The notes: generated by a model from the letters alone, not told the origin. Positions 1 to 8,997 are shown, counted from the stretch's first letter. The stretch is DNA of 64,000 bases from Acidobacteriaceae bacterium (GCA_025462885.1 JAOAPN010000004.1:682001-746000); one strand, 5' to 3'. Translations and numbers: made by a program.

Positions 1-144
1 TGCAGTGAAGAGCGTGCCCAGGCTCGAGAGCGAGACGGGGCCAACCTGGGCCATTCCGTGCGCCAGAAGAGTGTCTCCGACGGAAGCCGTGAGCATGACG
101 CACAAGAGGATGAGGTAGCGCTGGGGTGTGAGGACGTGTTTCAT
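1..144 (-). CDS. DMT/EamA-like transporter, N-terminal fragment (runs off the window)
   Basis: The reverse strand opens with ATG at 144 and reads 48 codons without a stop to the window edge. The peptide has a short basic start and then a hydrophobic stretch (about residues 9-28), as expected for a first membrane helix. The wording around ASVGDTLLAHGM and the following Gly/Pro-rich segment resemble drug/metabolite (EamA) transporters of acidobacteria, but 48 residues are too few for a firm family call. It lies downstream of hpnJ on the same strand, 264 bp away and beyond a terminator, so it is probably a separate unit. Confidence 0.5.
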   Translation of the reverse strand, partial: MKHVLTPQRYLILLCVMLTASVGDTLLAHGMAQVGPVSLSSLGTLFTA

Positions 145-264
145 GGAGTCGTTTGGTTCGCTTCTTACTAGATGCGTTGAGATTGTCTTCGGCTTAGGGC
201 TGCGCCGAATTAGTGCAGAAAGTTCCGGCAGGGAAGCTCTGAAGAAGTGTGTGAAATTCCCTCG

Positions 265-318
265 GCGGCTAAAGCCGCATTGCGGTGCTTGGAGTTGCGG
301 CGGGACTAAAATTCCGCC
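265..318. repeat. Pair of adjacent hairpins with CTAAA loops
   Basis: Two inverted repeats follow each other in the gap between the transporter and hpnJ. The first is GCGGCT-AA-AGCCGC (265-278). The second has arms GGCGGGA and TTCCGCC (299-318) with one G-T pair. Both place CTAAA at the loop. The layout resembles the short intergenic palindromes (GGCTAAAGCC type) that I recall being scattered in Acidobacteriaceae genomes. No second copy was found in this window, so the call as a dispersed repeat is an inference. Confidence 0.35.
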
Positions 319-363
319 CTTTCAAAACTAAGACTTGTTCGGAGGTTCCTTAGAAATAGAAAG

Positions 364-391
364 GCGGCCAGCATGGGGTCATGCTGACCGC
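364..391 (-). terminator. Rho-independent terminator of hpnJ
   Basis: On the minus strand, 17 bp after the hpnJ stop, a 12-bp stem (GCGGTCAGCATG pairing with CATGCTGGCCGC, one G-U) with a 4-nt loop is followed by a T-rich tail, CTTTCTATTT. Confidence 0.75.
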
Positions 392-408
392 TTCGTAATG
401 CGAGTGGC

Positions 409-1896
409 TTAAGCGTTCATGCTGACGGATTCCTGCGCCTTGGCGGCGTTGGCTTCCTTGGCGGCGCGAGCGGCCTTGTTGCGCTTGGAACGGAGGCGCA
501 TGAAGTCGCGTGCCTCGGAGTAGAGACGGGGAACGTCGCGGTTGACGACCGCCTGCCAGACGACGCGGAAGGCAGCCTTGGGGCGGAAGTAGTACTCGTC
601 GTAGAACTTGTGCACCATCTCCATGACGTATTCCACGGGCAGGCCGGGGTATTCGATGTGGGCCATCTGGTGGCCGCCGTCGTCGGACATGGCTTCGTTG
701 GTGATGAAGCCGTTGGCTTTGGCGTAGTCGAAGAACTCGGTTCCGGGGAAGGCGTGGGCGATGGAGACCTGGATGGTCTCGCAATCGAGTTGCTTGGCGA
801 ACTCGATGGTGTTGCGAATCGACTCACGGGTCTCGCCGGGGAGGCCGAGGATGAAGTCGCCGTGGATGACCAGGCCGAGCTTGTGGCAGTCGCGGGTAAA
901 GTCGAGCGCGCGCTGTACGGTGGCGCCCTTCTTGATGTTCTTGAGGATCTGCGGGTCGCCGGACTCGTAGCCGACGATGAGCAGCCGGCAGCCGGCGTCC
1001 TTCATGGCTTTGAGAGTCGCGAAGTCGGTCGTAACGCGCGAGGTGCAGGACCAGGTGAGGCCGAGCGGCTTCAACTTCTCGCACAGCTCGATGGTACGGG
1101 CGGCCTGGATGTTGAAGGTGTCGTCGTCGAAGAAGAATTCCTTGACGTGGGGGAAGAGCTTCTTGGCGCTTGCCATTTCAGCGGCGACATCGTCGGTGGA
1201 GCGCTTGCGCCATGCATGGCCGGAGAGAGTCTGGGGCCACAGGCAGAAGGTACACTGCGCCGGGCAGCCGCGCGTGGAGTACAGCGAGACGTAAGGGTGC
1301 AGGAGGAAGGGGACGTTGTACTTGGTCACGTCGAGATCGCGATTGTAGATATCGGTGGCCCAGGGCATTTCGTCGAGCTGCTCGGGGGTGACCTGCGCGC
1401 GATCCGGGTTATGGATGATCTTGCCGGTTGCCTTGTCCTTGTAGCTGAGGCCGACGATCTCTTCGATCGGCATGCCGTTGGCGTACTCAACCACGGTGAA
1501 GTCGAACTCGCGGCGGCAGATGAAGTCGATCGCGGGGCACTCGTTGAGGGCTTTCTCGGGCGAGGTGGTCACCGGAGGACCGACGAAGGCGATCTTGATG
1601 CTGGGGTAGGTCTGCTTGATGACCTCGGCCATCTTCTGGTCGCCGTCCCAGCCCATGGTGCTGGTGAAGAGAACGAGAAACTCGTAGTCCTTGAGGATTT
1701 CGACGACTTCCTGCCACTTGATGTGGTGCGGTGGAGCGTCGAGCAGGCGCGAGCCTTCCAGCATGCCTGCCGGATAGGTGAGCCATACCGGGTACCAGTA
1801 GGACTCGATCTCGCGGGTAGCGGGCCAGCGCGAGCTGGCACCACCGTCGAACTTCTCAAAGGAGGGCGGGTTCAGAAACAGTGTTTTAAGAGGCAT
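409..1896 (-). CDS. hpnJ: HpnJ-type hopanoid-associated radical SAM protein
   Basis: This is a B12-binding-type radical SAM enzyme of the HpnJ family. Family members are implicated in modifying the hopanoid side chain (cyclitol ether formation on bacteriohopanetetrol). The opening KTLFLNPPSFEKFDGG and the DAPPHH motif near residue 55 are typical of the family. The 4Fe-4S/SAM cluster motif C-x3-C-x2-C lies at about residues 211-218 (RGCPAQCTFC), and a FILGLPGET motif follows around residue 350. I chose the ATG at 1896 because homologues begin just before KTLFLNPP. An in-frame ATG at 1917 adds seven residues, and neither has a good Shine-Dalgarno. No other hopanoid gene is visible, so the rest of the pathway must lie to the left or elsewhere. 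Confidence 0.9.
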   Translation of the reverse strand: MPLKTLFLNPPSFEKFDGGASSRWPATREIESYWYPVWLTYPAGMLEGSRLLDAPPHHIKWQEVVEILKDYEFLVLFTSTMGWDGDQKMAEVIKQTYPSIKIAFVGPPVTTSPEKALNECPAIDFICRREFDFTVVEYANGMPIEEIVGLSYKDKATGKIIHNPDRAQVTPEQLDEMPWATDIYNRDLDVTKYNVPFLLHPYVSLYSTRGCPAQCTFCLWPQTLSGHAWRKRSTDDVAAEMASAKKLFPHVKEFFFDDDTFNIQAARTIELCEKLKPLGLTWSCTSRVTTDFATLKAMKDAGCRLLIVGYESGDPQILKNIKKGATVQRALDFTRDCHKLGLVIHGDFILGLPGETRESIRNTIEFAKQLDCETIQVSIAHAFPGTEFFDYAKANGFITNEAMSDDGGHQMAHIEYPGLPVEYVMEMVHKFYDEYYFRPKAAFRVVWQAVVNRDVPRLYSEARDFMRLRSKRNKAARAAKEANAAKAQESVSMNA

Positions 1897-2013
1897 TCTA
1901 GTTTCTAAGTTTACCATTTCGGCAAGGGGTTCGGTAGCTTTTCTGGGTTCCGTCGCAGGTTCGTCGCAGGGGGAAATACTGCCCAGAATGACTCATCTGA
2001 AACGGTTTGCATG

Positions 2014-3486
2014 CTACTGGGTGGGTGATTGAACTGAAACGGCAGATGCGCCGGGCTGGGACTGGGATGCTGATTTGAGCCAGTCCTCGAGCTGGCCGTT
2101 CTGGCGAAGCAGGTTGATCTGGGTCTGGCGGAGCTGAAAATCGGCATCCAGAAGATCGAGATAGCGCTGTCGCTCCTGAATCCGCGCATTTTGTTCGTCC
2201 TTGGGAGTCATCAAAGCGCCTCCATTGCTGAGGCCGGATTGAAGTTGGGCGAGCAGAACATCGAGTTGGTTCTGGGCAAGCTCCCGGTCGATGGAGGCGA
2301 GCTCCGCCCGGGCGGAGAGTTCGGAGGCGGCGTGCTGGAGCTTGAGGCGCCCTTCGAGGAACTGGGTCCGGGCGGATCGGACCTCCTGCTCGGCGTGGAC
2401 GGCGTCGGCCATGGAGCTGTGGGCCTTGTCCTGGTGAACACGGTCGAAGATCGGAAGGGTCATCTGGATGCCGATGGCTGCGGCGTTGTAGTTGTTGAAC
2501 GTGGGGTAGAACTCTTTGTAGTTGTTGAAGTTGCTGAAACGGCTGTACTGGGTGACGAAGGCGATCTGCGGACGCAGGATGTAGCGGGAGTCTCCGAAGG
2601 CGACCTGCCGCTTGGCCGCGGCGTTGGCGACGGCGGCCGAGATCGCCGGCGAGTCGGCCACCCCAGAGGTCGTTGGGGTTGGAGTGCTGAGCGCGGGGAT
2701 GCTGTCGGATACCGTGGTCAGTTGCGCGGACGGAAGTCCGGCGAGCCGGGCAAGATGGTCGGCGTCGGTGGCGATCTCGTCCGCAAGCTGAATCTGCAGG
2801 AGACGAATCTGCGCGGTGGTGCGGCGGGAGCGGAGCAGTTCGAGATTGTTCTCCTGGCCGGCGTCGATGCGGTCCTGGACGATGGAGACGAGGCGCGTGG
2901 CGAAGCCGTACTCGGCGTCGAGCGCTGCCTTGCGCTGCTGGGCGCGGTCGAGAGCGAGGTAGGTGATGGCGACGTCCTCTTCGACCTGCTGGCGGGCGTC
3001 CTTGAGAGCGAAGTTGGCGGCCTGAAGTCCGGCCCGGGCGGCGCGGATGTAGTCCTTCTGGGAGTAGTTGAAGAGGAGAGATTGTGTGCCGAGGCTGAAG
3101 ACCGTGGGCTGTCCAAGGGGGAAGCCATAGGAGTAGCCCAGTCCGGAGCCTCCGGCGACCGCAGGAATGTAGACGTCGCGGGACTCGGAGAGCTGCGCGC
3201 GTGCTTTATTCACGTCGGCCTGGGCGATAAGGACCTTCGGGTTACTGCGCAGGGCCAGGTCGACGACGGAGGTCAGGGAGAGCTGCGCATGGGCCGTGCC
3301 AAGCAGCGCGGCGGCGACGGCGAGCAGCCGCAGGGCGGTGGGAATACTTCGGAGGTTTCTGGAGGGTGCAGTCGCGTGCGGCAAGGTCATGAGGGTTGAA
3401 TGTATCTCGGGTTCTGGTTTGCTAAAACTCATGGTATCGCTTTCCGAGACACGATACGGAGCAGGTTGACGAAGGAAGAGGTTCAT
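2014..3486 (-). CDS. TolC-family outer-membrane efflux protein
   Basis: A TolC-like channel protein that would span the outer membrane and periplasm as the exit duct of an efflux or secretion system. The 490 residues show a signal-peptide-like segment ending near TAHA, then the two long alpha-helical repeats rich in Ala, Gln, Arg and Asp typical of OEP domains (LALRSNPKVLIAQADVNKAR near the start, and a matching half beginning around residue 290). The ATG at 3486 overlaps the stop of the upstream TPR gene by 4 bp, which favours translational coupling. An internal ATG at about residue 33 would give a more ordinary signal peptide and could be the real start. It is third in an adaptor, TPR, TolC operon. 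Confidence 0.85.
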   Translation of the reverse strand: MNLFLRQPAPYRVSESDTMSFSKPEPEIHSTLMTLPHATAPSRNLRSIPTALRLLAVAAALLGTAHAQLSLTSVVDLALRSNPKVLIAQADVNKARAQLSESRDVYIPAVAGGSGLGYSYGFPLGQPTVFSLGTQSLLFNYSQKDYIRAARAGLQAANFALKDARQQVEEDVAITYLALDRAQQRKAALDAEYGFATRLVSIVQDRIDAGQENNLELLRSRRTTAQIRLLQIQLADEIATDADHLARLAGLPSAQLTTVSDSIPALSTPTPTTSGVADSPAISAAVANAAAKRQVAFGDSRYILRPQIAFVTQYSRFSNFNNYKEFYPTFNNYNAAAIGIQMTLPIFDRVHQDKAHSSMADAVHAEQEVRSARTQFLEGRLKLQHAASELSARAELASIDRELAQNQLDVLLAQLQSGLSNGGALMTPKDEQNARIQERQRYLDLLDADFQLRQTQINLLRQNGQLEDWLKSASQSQPGASAVSVQSPTQ

Positions 3487-4496
3487 AGGCCCTGGAGGGC
3501 TTTGCGGGCCGGCGTGTAGGAGGCTGCGAGGGCGAGGGCGGCTTCGTACTCGGTACGGGCTCCCACCTTGTCTCCGCGAATCTTGAGGAGATCGCCTAGC
3601 TGAACGTGGGCTTTGAATACGGGCGACTCGTCCGTCTGGGATGTGGATGCGAGATATTCGCGCAGAAGGCGTTCTGCAAGCTCGGGAGCTTGATGGGCCT
3701 GGGTAAGGATGCTGGCGGCATCGACTAGCTCCGGTCCTTTGGGATTCGTCGCCAGAGCGGATTGGATGGCTGCGAGTGCCTGCTCCGGCTGTTTGCGACG
3801 CTGATAAAAATCAGCGAGATCGATCCAGGCTGGAGCCGTTTGCGACTTTGACTTTCCTGAAGCGATCGCGGTCTTGAATTCGGCCTCGGCGGTGGTGAGG
3901 TCCTTCTTCTTTTCTGCGAGCAGTGCGCGGAGGCGGTGGGAGTAGACAGGGAACTGAGGCTCGATGCGCTGAATGAGGGCCAAAGCCTTATCTGTGCCGC
4001 CGCCGACGATACCGGGAGCGTTGATATAGAACTGTCCCAGATCGCTTGCTGCACGAGGGGCATTGGGGTCGAGCTGGACAGCTTGTTCAAATTCCCCACG
4101 GACTTTCTTTGCCATGCCGAAGGCTGAGAAGGGACTGACCTGCCCCGCCTTGAGCCCGTATGCCCGTCCAAGCCAGAGATGATTTTCGCTGTTCTGAGGG
4201 GCATCGGCAACTGCCTGCTCGCACTCGTGGATGGCCTGATCCGCCATGTCCTGGGTGTAGAAGACTCGGCAAAGGAGTTGGTGGGCAAGAGCGTCGTGCG
4301 GTTGGGCCACGAGAGTTGCGCGCAGCATCGTAGCCGCATCGTCCACGTGGCCGCGCTGCAAGGCAGCGTTCGCCTGTCCGGTATCCGCAATCGAGGCTCG
4401 GCAGGCTATCGCTGGGGTTATGAAGAGAAGCCCGACTCGCAGGATCGACTGGAAGTGGGAACCATTCCCCGAACAGCGATATGGGGCGGGTGCCAT
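3483..4496 (-). CDS. Exported tetratricopeptide-repeat protein
   Basis: A 337-residue protein with an N-terminal hydrophobic segment (roughly residues 17-33, probable signal peptide) followed by about six TPR-like helix pairs, for example ALAHQLLCRVFYTQDMADQA and the C-terminal AHVQLGDLLKIRGDKVGARTEY. TPR domains bind other proteins, so it may be a periplasmic scaffold for the efflux parts encoded on both sides. It begins 2 bp after the membrane-fusion gene's stop and overlaps the TolC gene by 4 bp, so the three are almost certainly one operon. The specific partner cannot be told from the sequence. Confidence 0.75.
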   Translation of the reverse strand: MAPAPYRCSGNGSHFQSILRVGLLFITPAIACRASIADTGQANAALQRGHVDDAATMLRATLVAQPHDALAHQLLCRVFYTQDMADQAIHECEQAVADAPQNSENHLWLGRAYGLKAGQVSPFSAFGMAKKVRGEFEQAVQLDPNAPRAASDLGQFYINAPGIVGGGTDKALALIQRIEPQFPVYSHRLRALLAEKKKDLTTAEAEFKTAIASGKSKSQTAPAWIDLADFYQRRKQPEQALAAIQSALATNPKGPELVDAASILTQAHQAPELAERLLREYLASTSQTDESPVFKAHVQLGDLLKIRGDKVGARTEYEAALALAASYTPARKALQGL

Positions 4497-4498
4497 CG

Positions 4499-5740
4499 CT
4501 ATTCGACGACCTTCACCGACAAACCATTGGCGAGATCACGGTTGTTGGTGGCGTTAAGGGCAACCGTATCTTTCTCGGTCAGGCCGCTGATGATTTCGAC
4601 CCGGGTGAGATTGAAGGCGCCCACCTGCACCTTGGTGCGAAGCAGCTTGCCTGCAACGACGCGATAGACAAAGTCGACGCTGCCTTCGGTGTGCAGGGCC
4701 TCACGGGGAATGCTCAGGACATTGAAGCGTTGCGAGGTCGTAACCGTGACGGTGACGTTTGTATTGGGGAGGAGATCGCCCTTGGCGTCGTCGACGGTGA
4801 TCAAGCACTCTCCGACATTGCGCGTGCCGTAGGTGATGACGGTGGTCGGGGCGCGCTCGATGTGTCCGTGCCAGCTCTGGTTCGGCTTCGCGTCCCAGAT
4901 GATCTTGACGGCCTGGCCGGCGGCGAGTTTGCCGATCTCGGGCTCGTCGAAGTAGGCCCGGACCAGCATGCGGTTGAGGTCGGCCACATCCATCAGGTCC
5001 TCGCCAGCGGGTACGAAGTCGTATTCAGAGACAGGAATGGAGTAGACGGTGCCGGGTTTGGGACTACGCAGGTTGACCCCGGCGTAACCTGCCTGTGCGG
5101 CTGCGACGGCGGCCTGGGCGTCCGCGACCTGGGCCTGGGCGCGGGTACGTTCCGCGGGGCTGTAGCGCTGGGTGCTGCGCTGCTGGAGTCCTTGAAGCGT
5201 ACTGTTTGCGGTGGCAAGGCGTTGTTCTGCGGCGGTGACCTCGGCGGCGGAGGCAGCGCCCTTCTGCTGGAGTTGGCGCAGTGCGGCGATATCGGCGGTG
5301 GCTTGTTTCTGCTGCATCTGGGCCCGGCTGAGGTCGCCGGACATGCCGATGCGCTCGTCGGTGGAGCCGTTGTGCTGGATATCCTGGGCCGTGACTTCGG
5401 CGGAGCGAAGGACGGCGGTCGCCGAGGCGAGGCGGGCGGCGGCTTCGGAGTCGTTGAGCTTGACGAGCAGATCTCCGACTTTCACCTTCTGGCCGACTTG
5501 GACGAAAATTTTGGCGACGACTCCGGCGGTGGTCGCGTGGGCCTGGTACTCTTCGACGGGCTCAACCTTGCCGCCGGTGGCGACGGAGCTGATCAGATTC
5601 TGGTGATTCACGCCTGCGACGCGGACTTCGATCACATCCCGGCCGAGGTACTTTGCGGCGAGGACGCCGAGAAGAATCAGGATAAGGACGATGCTGAGAA
5701 CAACTAGCGGGCGGGGTCGGCTTGTCGGCGAGGTTGGCAT
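4499..5740 (-). CDS. HlyD/RND-type membrane fusion protein (efflux adaptor)
   Basis: A periplasmic adaptor of 413 residues that would link an inner-membrane pump to TolC. It has one N-terminal membrane anchor (VVLSIVLILILLGVLAA, about 12-29). A biotinyl-lipoyl-like half follows around residues 60-95 (VVAKIFVQVGQKVKVGDLLV), then a long coiled-coil hairpin rich in Ala and Gln (about 95-215). The second lipoyl half and beta-barrel come next (NLRSPKPGTVYSI, then EPEIGKLAAGQAVKI). It is the first gene of the operon. No ABC or RND pump gene is adjacent, so the energising partner must be encoded elsewhere. Confidence 0.88.
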   Translation of the reverse strand: MPTSPTSRPRPLVVLSIVLILILLGVLAAKYLGRDVIEVRVAGVNHQNLISSVATGGKVEPVEEYQAHATTAGVVAKIFVQVGQKVKVGDLLVKLNDSEAAARLASATAVLRSAEVTAQDIQHNGSTDERIGMSGDLSRAQMQQKQATADIAALRQLQQKGAASAAEVTAAEQRLATANSTLQGLQQRSTQRYSPAERTRAQAQVADAQAAVAAAQAGYAGVNLRSPKPGTVYSIPVSEYDFVPAGEDLMDVADLNRMLVRAYFDEPEIGKLAAGQAVKIIWDAKPNQSWHGHIERAPTTVITYGTRNVGECLITVDDAKGDLLPNTNVTVTVTTSQRFNVLSIPREALHTEGSVDFVYRVVAGKLLRTKVQVGAFNLTRVEIISGLTEKDTVALNATNNRDLANGLSVKVVE

Positions 5741-5847
5741 TCTTATTTGAAGTCAGTATATAAGACGCCTCTGCGCTCAAAACGAAGCAGAAGTTTTGAT
5801 TCGAACGACTTACTGGGCAGATTTGTTACCTGCCGAGGTACATGGAC

Positions 5848-7692
5848 TTATTTGGTTGTCGTAAAAGCAGGGCGAAGTTCCACCAGTTCCAGATCGAGGC
5901 CGGGATAGCGTGGATTCGTCTTCTCTTTGAGGCGATAAACGATGTCGATGCGCGAACCGGGCTGGAGTGAGAGGTCTTCCGCCAGGCGGCGCCAGTCGAT
6001 GCGACGGCTCCAGCCCAGGGCATTGACGGGGACCGGCGAGCCGTTCTGGGTGAGGGTGAGGCAGATGTGCTTGTCCTTGAGGATGCGAACGGGAGCTACA
6101 AGGGATAGGTCGAAGGAGGCAAACAGCGGCTCGGGATTGCCGATGCCGAAGGGACCGCAGCGGTTGAGCCAGTCCATGAAGGTCTGGTTAATGTCCGGGA
6201 TCGTGAGTTCAGCGTCACATTGGCGCGGGGGGGAGAGCAGAGGAGAGCTCAGCAGCGGCATGGCGTGCGTCTCCATGCGGGATCGGAGCAAGGGCAGATT
6301 GACCGATGGAAGAGAGAAGCCAACGGCATGCGCGTGGCCTCCGAAGCGAGTGAAGACGGCGACAGGCTCGGCAACGGATGCAGGGTGGATGGCGGTGAGG
6401 GCGTCGAGCAGGTGGAAGCCGGCGATCGAACGTCCGGAGCCGTGGGCCTGGCCGTCCTCGTGGGTAAGGACGAGGGCCGGGCGGCCGGTGCGATCGACCA
6501 CGCGGGAGGCGAGGATACCGAGGACGCCACGATGCCAGTCCGGATCGTCGAGGACGATGCAGCCGGCAGGGAAGGACTCGTCGGGGTTGCGCATCGCGGC
6601 GAGCTGGGCCTCGATTGCCGTCAGGGCCAGCGCTTCGGTGGCGCGGCGATCGTTATTGAGTTGATCCAGCTTTTGCGCAAGCTGGGTGGCGCGGGTTTCA
6701 TCCCGTGTAAGGAACAGTTCTACGACGTCGCTGGCTATGTCCATGCGGCCGGCAGCATTGATGCGGGGTCCGATGCGAAAGCCGACTTCAGTCGCGGTCG
6801 GCGGACGGTCGAGAGGGATTTCGGCGATTTGCATTAGCGCGCGCAGGCCGGGTTGGACGGGGTTGCGGAGTTCGCGCAGGCCGATGGCGACGATGGCACG
6901 GTTCTCGCCAACGAGGGGAACGGAATCGGCGACGGTGGCGATCGCTACCAGCTTCAAAAACGAGGGGATGAGCTTGTTGTTCAGGCGGGCGAGTTCGGCC
7001 TGCGGATCGGCGGAGGACTCTGCCGCACTGAGCAGGATTGCGTGGGCCAGTTTGAAGGCTACCGCGGCTCCGCACAGATTTTTGTTGGGGTAAGGGCAAT
7101 CATGCTGGGCGGGATTGATGACTGCAACGGCTTCGGGCACGCCGACAGCATCGTCCGGGAGGTGGTGGTCGGTGACGATGAGGTCGAGGCCGAGCGCCTT
7201 GGCTTCGTCAGCGGCCGCAAAGGCGCGGATCCCAGTGTCAACGCTGATGACCAGGCGGACGCCGGAGGCTGCGGCTGCGGCGAGAATTCCGGTCTGCATG
7301 CCGTAGCCCTCGCGGATGCGATGCGGGACGTGATACGTCACCTTGGCGGGGTTATCTTTGGGTGCGAGCCGTTCAATTGCAGTCTTCAGCAGGACGGTGG
7401 CGGTGGTGCCGTCGACGTCATAGTCGCCGTAAATAAGGATAGGCTCAGATGCGGCTATGGCTTGCTGGATCCGCGCAACGGCGGGTCGCATGCCGAGCAT
7501 GAGAAGAGGGGAATAGAGGTCTGCAAGCGTAGGGTGGAAAAAGTGCTGGGCGGCGGTCGCGTCCGCGATTCCGCGGGAGACCAGGAGGCCGGCGATGGGG
7601 ACCGGACTGGAAAGAGTCTCTGCCAGGGCCCTGGTGGCGGTGGAGTCGAGTTGGGGAAGGATCCAGTCGGGCTGGCTGGACGCGGTATTCAT
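5848..7692 (-). CDS. recJ: Single-stranded-DNA-specific exonuclease RecJ
   Basis: RecJ degrades single-stranded DNA 5' to 3' in mismatch repair, base-excision repair and RecF-type recombination. The 614 residues carry the DHH-superfamily motifs in order: YGDYDVDG near residue 108, SVDTGI and TDHH near 170-190, an NP motif with CGAAVAFKLA, then the DHHA1 motif region (GHAHAVGFSL) near 465, and a C-terminal OB-like domain. The length is near the family norm of 560-600. A small acidic gene ends 15 bp upstream on the same strand, so the two are probably cotranscribed. Confidence 0.95.
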   Translation of the reverse strand: MNTASSQPDWILPQLDSTATRALAETLSSPVPIAGLLVSRGIADATAAQHFFHPTLADLYSPLLMLGMRPAVARIQQAIAASEPILIYGDYDVDGTTATVLLKTAIERLAPKDNPAKVTYHVPHRIREGYGMQTGILAAAAASGVRLVISVDTGIRAFAAADEAKALGLDLIVTDHHLPDDAVGVPEAVAVINPAQHDCPYPNKNLCGAAVAFKLAHAILLSAAESSADPQAELARLNNKLIPSFLKLVAIATVADSVPLVGENRAIVAIGLRELRNPVQPGLRALMQIAEIPLDRPPTATEVGFRIGPRINAAGRMDIASDVVELFLTRDETRATQLAQKLDQLNNDRRATEALALTAIEAQLAAMRNPDESFPAGCIVLDDPDWHRGVLGILASRVVDRTGRPALVLTHEDGQAHGSGRSIAGFHLLDALTAIHPASVAEPVAVFTRFGGHAHAVGFSLPSVNLPLLRSRMETHAMPLLSSPLLSPPRQCDAELTIPDINQTFMDWLNRCGPFGIGNPEPLFASFDLSLVAPVRILKDKHICLTLTQNGSPVPVNALGWSRRIDWRRLAEDLSLQPGSRIDIVYRLKEKTNPRYPGLDLELVELRPAFTTTK

Positions 7693-7707
7693 GTGCTGAG
7701 GCCCAGT

Positions 7708-8178
7708 CTATTCGTCGTCGCTGTCGTCGACTACGATTCCGCCTAGATCGGAGACGGCTTCGAGGAGATCCTGAAAACGGTCGTACCAGTCGGTGGCGAT
7801 CTCGAAGATGAACATGACGCCCTGATGGGCGAATCCGAGCTGGAGGTAACCGACTTTGCCGACGTGATTGACGAGGTATTCAGCGTCGTCCATCTCGGAG
7901 CTGTCTTCTGGGATTCCCGGAAACGACTGCTCGCGGAGCTGTTCGAGCAGAATCGCGATGTCGGACTTTTCGAGGACTACTTCGCTCATGGTGACAAAGG
8001 GAGCGCCGGCGGCCTTGGCGTGCTCGACGAAGTCTTTCCAGCCGTCGGAATTCTCTTCTTCGAAGATGACCGTAGGGACTTCTTCGGTGACGAAGCCGCT
8101 GAAACGGCGCATGCCGTGCCCGGCGATGAAGGCGATCATGTCGTCTTTAAGCGAGATAAGGTTGTCAGGTTGCATCAA
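7708..8178 (-). CDS. Conserved small acidic protein, function unknown
   Basis: A 156-residue acidic, soluble-looking protein with no signal peptide or membrane segment. It is rich in Asp and Glu, with an acidic C-terminal tail (VVDDSDDE). I do not recognise a named domain. The mixed alpha/beta pattern (GYLQLGFAHQGVMFIFEIAT near residue 115) suggests one compact globular domain. Two ATGs stand next to each other (8178 and 8175). It ends 15 bp before recJ and is probably cotranscribed with it, but a role in DNA repair is only suggested by position. Confidence 0.65.
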   Translation of the reverse strand: MMQPDNLISLKDDMIAFIAGHGMRRFSGFVTEEVPTVIFEEENSDGWKDFVEHAKAAGAPFVTMSEVVLEKSDIAILLEQLREQSFPGIPEDSSEMDDAEYLVNHVGKVGYLQLGFAHQGVMFIFEIATDWYDRFQDLLEAVSDLGGIVVDDSDDE

Positions 8179-8304
8179 GTCACTATTCTCTCATCTTCTC
8201 GAAGAAAGTTGGGAGGGTTGTGCTGAGGACGGCGAAGGTTGGCTAACCGCTGGGAAGGAGAGGGAGATAGCAGGGAAGCGCATGATATATTCAGTGGAAA
8301 GTCA

Positions 8305-8583
8305 ATGATTTTTTCTAAAGATTACGTAGGGTATTTGGCGCGTCAGACGGTGAAGCACCTGATCGCGGAGAAGATGATCGCTACGGCGGACCCAGCGCTT
8401 GTAAATGAGCAGGTGACGGTGGCGATGATCGAGGAACTGGCGCTCGAAGACCGCATCAATGATGAGGTCCGAGTGATTCTGGAGGCGTTTCAGTCCGACA
8501 TGCTGAAGACCGGCGCAAGCTATCCAGAGATGTTCAAGAAGGTTAAGAACGAGTTGGCCCGCAAATACAAGGCGGTGCTATGA
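8305..8583 (+). CDS. DUF507 family protein (first of a tandem pair)
   Basis: A 92-residue DUF507 protein, a small helical family of unknown function. It begins IFSKDYVGYLARQTVKHL and has the characteristic acidic helix with ELALEDRINDEVRVIL. I chose the ATG at 8305, preceded by GGAAAG, because it matches the family start. An upstream in-frame start at 8239 would add 22 unrelated residues. The stop overlaps the start of the next DUF507 gene (ATGA, 8580-8583), so the two are translationally coupled and probably form a complex or a divided dimer. Confidence 0.85.
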   Translation: MIFSKDYVGYLARQTVKHLIAEKMIATADPALVNEQVTVAMIEELALEDRINDEVRVILEAFQSDMLKTGASYPEMFKKVKNELARKYKAVL

Positions 8584-8855
8584 GAATCTCGCGCGATAAA
8601 CTCAACAAGCTCGCTCACACAGTTGCAGACACGCTGGCTGAACTCGGACCGGTCGATTTTCTGGAAGAGCGCAACATGATCCGGCAGGAAGCGCGCAAGG
8701 CGCTCGAAAAGCTCCTGATGGACGAGACCAAAATCGATGCAGCAGCCCGGATGAAGATCTCCTCACAGCGGAAGATCATTGTCGAGGGCTCGCAGGAGTG
8801 GGACATCCTTTACCGCAAGTATTACAACGACGAAGTTAAGAAGCTTGGCCTCTAG
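8580..8855 (+). CDS. DUF507 family protein (second of a tandem pair)
   Basis: A 91-residue paralogue of the preceding gene: MRISRDKLNKLAHTVADTL aligns with the upstream protein's N-terminus, and the C-terminal half ends with an aromatic-rich segment (EWDILYRKYYNDEVKKLGL). It lacks signal peptide and membrane helices, so it is cytoplasmic. The 4-bp overlap with the first copy implies coupled synthesis at equal levels. The function of DUF507 is not established and nothing nearby gives a strong hint. Confidence 0.85.
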   Translation: MRISRDKLNKLAHTVADTLAELGPVDFLEERNMIRQEARKALEKLLMDETKIDAAARMKISSQRKIIVEGSQEWDILYRKYYNDEVKKLGL

Positions 8856-8997
8856 TTTTGGCCGTTCCATCGGCGTATCAATCGAGATTGCAAAGCAGTT
8901 CAAATGAATGGTCTGATCCTTCGGGACAGGCCATTTGTGTTGGTTAGTATGACTTCCGCGGGATTGCTCGGCCTCATTCGTAACGAATATGAAAAAG

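Noticed and set aside
2191..3399. 402-codon frame opposite the TolC gene
   Set aside because: Gly/Glu/Asp-rich antisense shadow of the TolC coding frame, with no domain or ribosome-binding site.
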